NCBI GenBank assembly: GCA_902470695.1
Contig: CABRHH010000008.1
Span: 27,639-91,638, forward strand
Direction: 5' to 3'
Source: an uncultured Collinsella sp.
GTDB taxonomy: Bacteria > Actinomycetota > Coriobacteriia > Coriobacteriales > Coriobacteriaceae
Length of the DNA stretch: 64,000 nt
The notes beneath the pieces were generated by a model. The model saw only the letters and a list, made by a program, of their open reading frames with translations. It ran no database searches and was not told the DNA's origin. A program made the translations under genes and the position numbers. Shown one piece after another: positions 61,401-64,000 of this stretch. Position 1 is the stretch's first letter, and every line of letters starts with the position of its first letter.

Positions 61401-63785
61401 CATCCAGGTCTGGGCCATCTCCTGGAACTTGGTCACGTAGCGCTGGTCGGCCACGTCGATGGAGCCGCCCGCGGCAGAACCGTTGCCGGCCGCCTGGATG
61501 ATGCCGGCGAGCTGGCCGTAGTAGTTATAGCCGCCGCGCGGGCCGATCCACACGCCGAAGTTGGAGCCGAGCTTCTGCACCAAGTTAGACGACGGCGTCA
61601 GGCCATCGGGGAACTTGGAGTTGAAGGTCCAGAAGCCGTCGGTGTTGACGCCCTCGCCGTTACGACGGATATCGTCGGCGCCCTGGAGCGCATCGGCGGT
61701 AGGACGGTAGTTGTTCCAGCCGTCGTCCACCACGTAGGAGTCGAGCGGACGCACGCCGGTCTCGTTCAGGTGCTTGTCAACGGCCTTGAACGAGTCGAGG
61801 ATGTTCTCGTCGTCGATGAACATCATGTTGTCGAACCAGGAGTTGTACTGGATGCGGAACTCGCTGGGCTTGGCGATGCTCTCGATGTAGGAGAAGAAGT
61901 CAGCCTGAATGACGTTCATGTTGGAGCCGTCGGAGTGCGAGGCGCCGCAGACGGTCTGCCAGGAGACGTACTTGCCGTCGGTGGTGAGCTGGTTGTCGCG
62001 CTCGAAGTCGGTGAAGTTCTTGCCGGTCCAGTAGCGGGCGCGGCCGAGGCGCGCGTCGTTATCCGAGACGATCTGCGTATCGGTCTCGGGGAACTCGGAG
62101 CCGAAGAACATGCCCTCGGCGTAGAACGGCTGACCGAGGATGGAGCGCTCAGCGGTCATGGACACCACGCCACCCTTGTCGGTGGGGATGGTCCAGGTGT
62201 TCTTGGCGCCCTTCACGTTGAGGTGCTCGCCGTCGATGAAGCTGAAACGCGCGTCCTTGTCGGTGGACTCGATCTCGAGCCACTTGCGCATGTAGTGGTC
62301 GCCGTCGTACATAACGACCTTCTGCGCCACCGTCACCTTGCCGTTGCCGAAATCAACCGGCTGGAAGTTGAAGGTGATGAGCTTGCCGTGCTTGGGCTCG
62401 CCGTTGATGGTGGCGTTCGTGTCCTCGATGGTGGGGGCACCGGTGAGGGTGAGGTCAGACGCCTTGATGGAGGAGGCCTTCACCGAGGGGACCGAGGTGA
62501 ACTGCTCGGAGAACAGGTCGATCTCGGCGCCGGCGGCGAACTTCTCGCCCTGGCCGTCGATCACGCGGATACCCACGTAGCGCTTGTCGCACGCCTTCTC
62601 GAGGCCGAGGTAGATCCACTTGGCACCCGCCTCGTCGCCCGAGCCGTACATGCCCGCGTAGGAGACGTCGAAGGTGGTGGAACCGTCGGCGCTCTTGAGC
62701 TTGTTGGCGTCGGTGAAGAGCTTCTCGCCGTTGGTACCCTTCTCGTCGGAGGCGTAAATCTCGACCTTCTTCCAGTTGCCGTTGGCGGAAGTCGGACGAG
62801 GCAGGTAGCCCACCGTCTGGAACGCGGTGGTGGCGGTACCGCGGTCGATGGTCACGTCGGCAGGCAGCTTGTTGGCCGTGCCGGTGCCCGTGCCGTAGTT
62901 GGAGTGCCAGTAGGTGGACGCATCGCCGTCGATCAGACCGGCAGCACCCTGGCCCTCATTGGTGGCATTGGTGGAAACCTCAGCGGTCCACTTATCAGCG
63001 TCCGCAACCTTCTCGATAACCGACTTGCCCTTGGCGTCCTGAACATCGATCTCGGCGATGTTGGCAACCTTGCCAGCCATGTCGGTCTTCCAGTAATAGG
63101 AATCGGTAACTTCGAGACGCAGCTTCGAAGTTGTGACATCCGCGCCCAGCTCGAGCGTATACTTACCAGCGTCGGCGCCCTTCTGCAGGTTAAAGGTCTT
63201 AACATCGACCCACTTCGAGCCATCCCACTTCTGCACCTTCATGGCATAGATCTGCCCGGTGCACTGGTAGCTCGCATTGGAAATTCGCGGAGTATAGATG
63301 ATCTTGTTGAAGGTCTTCTCAGCACCGAAATCAAGCACGAACCACGGCTGGCCGTCGGCGACCTCGGCAGAACTCCAATAGCTGTCGGGGTTGCCATCGA
63401 TGGCGTTCCCAGTTGCGGAGGGCTCGTTCGCCCACTCGCTCACGCTCGACACCGTCGCGCCGACAGGCGGCTTCACGCTGGTCAGCGCGCTCTCAGGCTC
63501 CTGGCGAACCTGCTCGGCCAGACCCTCGATGTAGAACTCCTCGGACCCGTCGCCCGGGGTGAGTTGGGTGTTACCCAGCTTGTTGTCGATAACGCCGGTC
63601 TTGAGTTTGTTGCCCGCGATGTTGAACGTGCGGCTGATCGCGTCGTTGCCGATGCTGACCGTGTCGCCGCTCGTCGATGCGCTGACGCTGCCGTAGCCAG
63701 TTGCGAATGCAGGCGGCGCGGCGAAGCCAAGCGCGCCCACCAGAGCGGCGGCAACCGCTGCGGTGGTAAGCGTGCGTTTCCTCAT
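58449..63785 (-). CDS. Cell-wall-anchored clan GH-D-like glycoside hydrolase with discoidin domains
   Basis: A 1778-residue surface enzyme. Signal peptide to about AFA-28. Two discoidin (F5/8 type C, CBM32-like) domains at ~110-245 and ~265-425, then a beta-sandwich and an alpha/beta barrel. The barrel shows SYVVDDGWNNY, FGVWIGPRGGYN, NYWKWDGFAD (Asp806, expected nucleophile) and QCVGDRGEVHNG (Asp897, possible acid/base), the layout of GH36-type alpha-galactosidases and alpha-N-acetylgalactosaminidases. Further beta domains, a third discoidin-like domain (~1480-1640) and FIVAR-like helices (~1390-1450 and ~1655-1710) follow. The end is a Gly/Asn stalk, LPHTG (1746-1750), membrane helix and KRRR. 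GAGAGGAGAACGC precedes the ATG. Exact GH family and sugar are uncertain. Confidence 0.85.
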   Translation of the reverse strand: MRKRTLTTAAVAAALVGALGFAAPPAFATGYGSVSASTSGDTVSIGNDAISRTFNIAGNKLKTGVIDNKLGNTQLTPGDGSEEFYIEGLAEQVRQEPESALTSVKPPVGATVSSVSEWANEPSATGNAIDGNPDSYWSSAEVADGQPWFVLDFGAEKTFNKIIYTPRISNASYQCTGQIYAMKVQKWDGSKWVDVKTFNLQKGADAGKYTLELGADVTTSKLRLEVTDSYYWKTDMAGKVANIAEIDVQDAKGKSVIEKVADADKWTAEVSTNATNEGQGAAGLIDGDASTYWHSNYGTGTGTANKLPADVTIDRGTATTAFQTVGYLPRPTSANGNWKKVEIYASDEKGTNGEKLFTDANKLKSADGSTTFDVSYAGMYGSGDEAGAKWIYLGLEKACDKRYVGIRVIDGQGEKFAAGAEIDLFSEQFTSVPSVKASSIKASDLTLTGAPTIEDTNATINGEPKHGKLITFNFQPVDFGNGKVTVAQKVVMYDGDHYMRKWLEIESTDKDARFSFIDGEHLNVKGAKNTWTIPTDKGGVVSMTAERSILGQPFYAEGMFFGSEFPETDTQIVSDNDARLGRARYWTGKNFTDFERDNQLTTDGKYVSWQTVCGASHSDGSNMNVIQADFFSYIESIAKPSEFRIQYNSWFDNMMFIDDENILDSFKAVDKHLNETGVRPLDSYVVDDGWNNYRPTADALQGADDIRRNGEGVNTDGFWTFNSKFPDGLTPSSNLVQKLGSNFGVWIGPRGGYNYYGQLAGIIQAAGNGSAAGGSIDVADQRYVTKFQEMAQTWMQDYGVNYWKWDGFADSGQYNAFQQGEGVVGYDENHHHMYGGPNGYYHVTDLWEKWIVLFENVWKTADQEQIKDLWISLTCYVNPSPWFLQWSSSVWIQCVGDRGEVHNGTLNDKMNSMLTYRDACYYDFIKSHEFQFPLANLYNHDPIYGKEGTGITVDSMNGEEFRNYLYMMGTRGTAFWELYYSDSLFDTEKYLINADFLKWEEENFNMLRNAKWIGGKPSAAASLSSSPTVSEDGSAQEAYGFSGWNTTGDEGIVSMRNPATTEKTIEFTLDAGIGCTSDGEYKMVIDHSYAEDGQKVTAAPKSTFKKGEKITMTLQPGETQIWHFSKDGDTTAPELTKLSAEDNTTLRVQVSEHVSDAAFEVTVNGEQVKLADDAVRAYADLKTFDITLPAAYADGAKVEVKAAAGKDAAGNKLSGSISRAAYANGVIASSATVSNPAISAADRSVTGHDGFAATATVKDAVAGQTILSQGDQWSLAINAEGYATFTMNGVTATSDVKLSGTSSVAGVRENNGMLKVYVNGEVAGSAYDEKNVSYDVTAAKIEANKAAGTLSNVTVYDYALGYDEVPGSPLDELVKKAEAYKQFASADSWTKAGMDELIAAAKAALEGDDAAAIQAAYDKLFAGYMSLIPGEAEQTVSNLAKGTTPTAAWVDPNEKAEVTNTGSPLTNATDGVIDLKSYAIFGNEKEGIKKPAYMQIDLGKEATIESVDLTRYYEDSRTYGATALVVSNTEDFSEKTVLYYSSDDKNTDVFELGEKPTADLYVETKDGKRVYGNEGDEAVQARYIRLYGNGVKSSGNIENHILELAVNGYFKTELTDPYNLEDLKSLISRAETALKGADAYTDDSVAALKDALAAAKEVVKTIEAEAEKGEYTKPLSYVEEARTALAGALEGLVQKDEPVDPDKPTDPDTPNPPVTPGDPDNNGGNNGGNGGNTNNTKPGSGSNGNLPHTGDNTVVAVAGVALAAVACTAAGVAVKRRR

Positions 63786-63920
63786 GCGTTCTCCTCTCCA
63801 CGTTCCGGGTGTTTCCGCGCGCCCCCTCTAGAGCATGCAGACAGCATTCACCCAATGGTTTATCCACCCTACGGTACAGGAATGAATCGGCGGTGCGATG
63901 CTTGAATTGAGCGCGGCCCG

Positions 63921-63950
63921 GCGAACGGTCGGTTTTCACCGGTAAGGGAC
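63921..63950. promoter_or_regulatory. GCGAACGGT element upstream of the last glycosidase gene
   Basis: GGCGAACGGTCGGTTTTCA with CCGGTAA after it matches the rhaB/fucO element closely (GGCGAGCGGTCGGTTTTCA). The second GTGAACGGT copy is decayed. It is about 140 bp upstream of the glycosidase start and 70 bp before the right edge. Confidence 0.5.
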
Positions 63951-63963
63951 TGCGGACAAAAAG

Positions 63964-64000
63964 TTGGACGCTGCAGGGCGTCCGGACAGGAGGTGCGCAT
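63964..64000 (+). other. Possible start of a plus-strand gene at the right edge
   Basis: A hairpin GGACGC/GCGTCC (63964-63981) is followed by AGGAGGTGCGC and the last two bases AT, which would form ATG if the next base is G. This is suggestive only. Confidence 0.3.

Noticed and set aside
58542..63905. 1787-codon plus-strand frame
   Set aside because: Antisense of the last glycosidase; low-complexity Val/Gly/Leu/Arg/His product without motifs or ribosome site.

Overview
The window looks like a chromosomal segment of a high-GC, Gram-positive gut anaerobe of the Coriobacteriia, most likely Collinsella or a close relative. The reasons are the high GC, the strong AGGAG-type ribosome sites, the sortase-anchored mucin glycosidases, a DUF5692 membrane protein and a complete lactate-racemase (lar) gene set. 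The genus is inferred from gene content, not from a marker gene. There is no rRNA, CRISPR array, prophage or complete insertion sequence; three tRNA genes are present.

Layout. 1-4.6 kb: an iron-sulfur/FAD oxidoreductase running off the left edge, the nickel GTPase gene hypB and a divergent TetR regulator with two palindromes between them, then a DUF5692 membrane protein. 4.6-6.2 kb: non-coding palindromic repeat arrays. 6.2-11.6 kb: a cell-wall-anchored GH101 endo-alpha-N-acetylgalactosaminidase. 12-22.5 kb: mostly housekeeping genes (tRNA-Arg, serS, a band-7 protein, two divergent tRNA-Leu, a Ppx/GppA phosphatase coupled to a FtsB/DivIC-like protein, a TetR regulator, enolase). 22.6-28.1 kb: larC, larB and a Crp/Fnr regulator on the minus strand, larA and the larD-like channel on the plus strand; larE lies apart at 57 kb. 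29.2-37.8 kb: a sugar operon on the minus strand (class II aldolase, fructose-family PTS IIA-IIB-IIC, iron alcohol dehydrogenase, xylulokinase-like kinase, DUF4432 epimerase-like protein, D-lyxose isomerase family protein) with a divergent DeoR regulator. 37.8-48.8 kb: an accessory stretch in which single genes (an XRE membrane regulator, a Schlafen/AlbA_2 regulator, a Fic protein) are each bracketed by matching palindromic repeats, mixed with mazG, a phosphodiesterase, an ArsC/Spx-like protein, a LacI regulator and a class I Fic toxin-antitoxin pair. 48.9-55.9 kb: L-rhamnose use (rhaD, an arabinose/fucose-isomerase-family protein, an MFS transporter, rhaB) and divergent fucO, with three LacI-type operators between. 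56-64 kb: a HAD phosphatase, larE, another repeat array, and a second giant surface glycosidase (clan GH-D-like, LPHTG anchor).

How it fits together. The two surface glycosidases would release O-glycans and terminal alpha-linked sugars from mucin. The PTS and rhamnose modules turn released or dietary sugars into triose phosphates and lactaldehyde, which FucO reduces. The Lar system interconverts L- and D-lactate and depends on nickel.

The most unusual signal is a family of six non-coding arrays (two at 5 kb, two at 28-29 kb, one each at 38 and 40 kb). Each is built of about 30-bp units carrying GGTTCG, followed after a constant 40-bp turn by the same units inverted. A second repeat class (GGGGACGGGG near 58 kb, GGACATGTCC around the AlbA_2 gene, TAACGAC hairpins around the Fic gene) shows related logic with different sequences.
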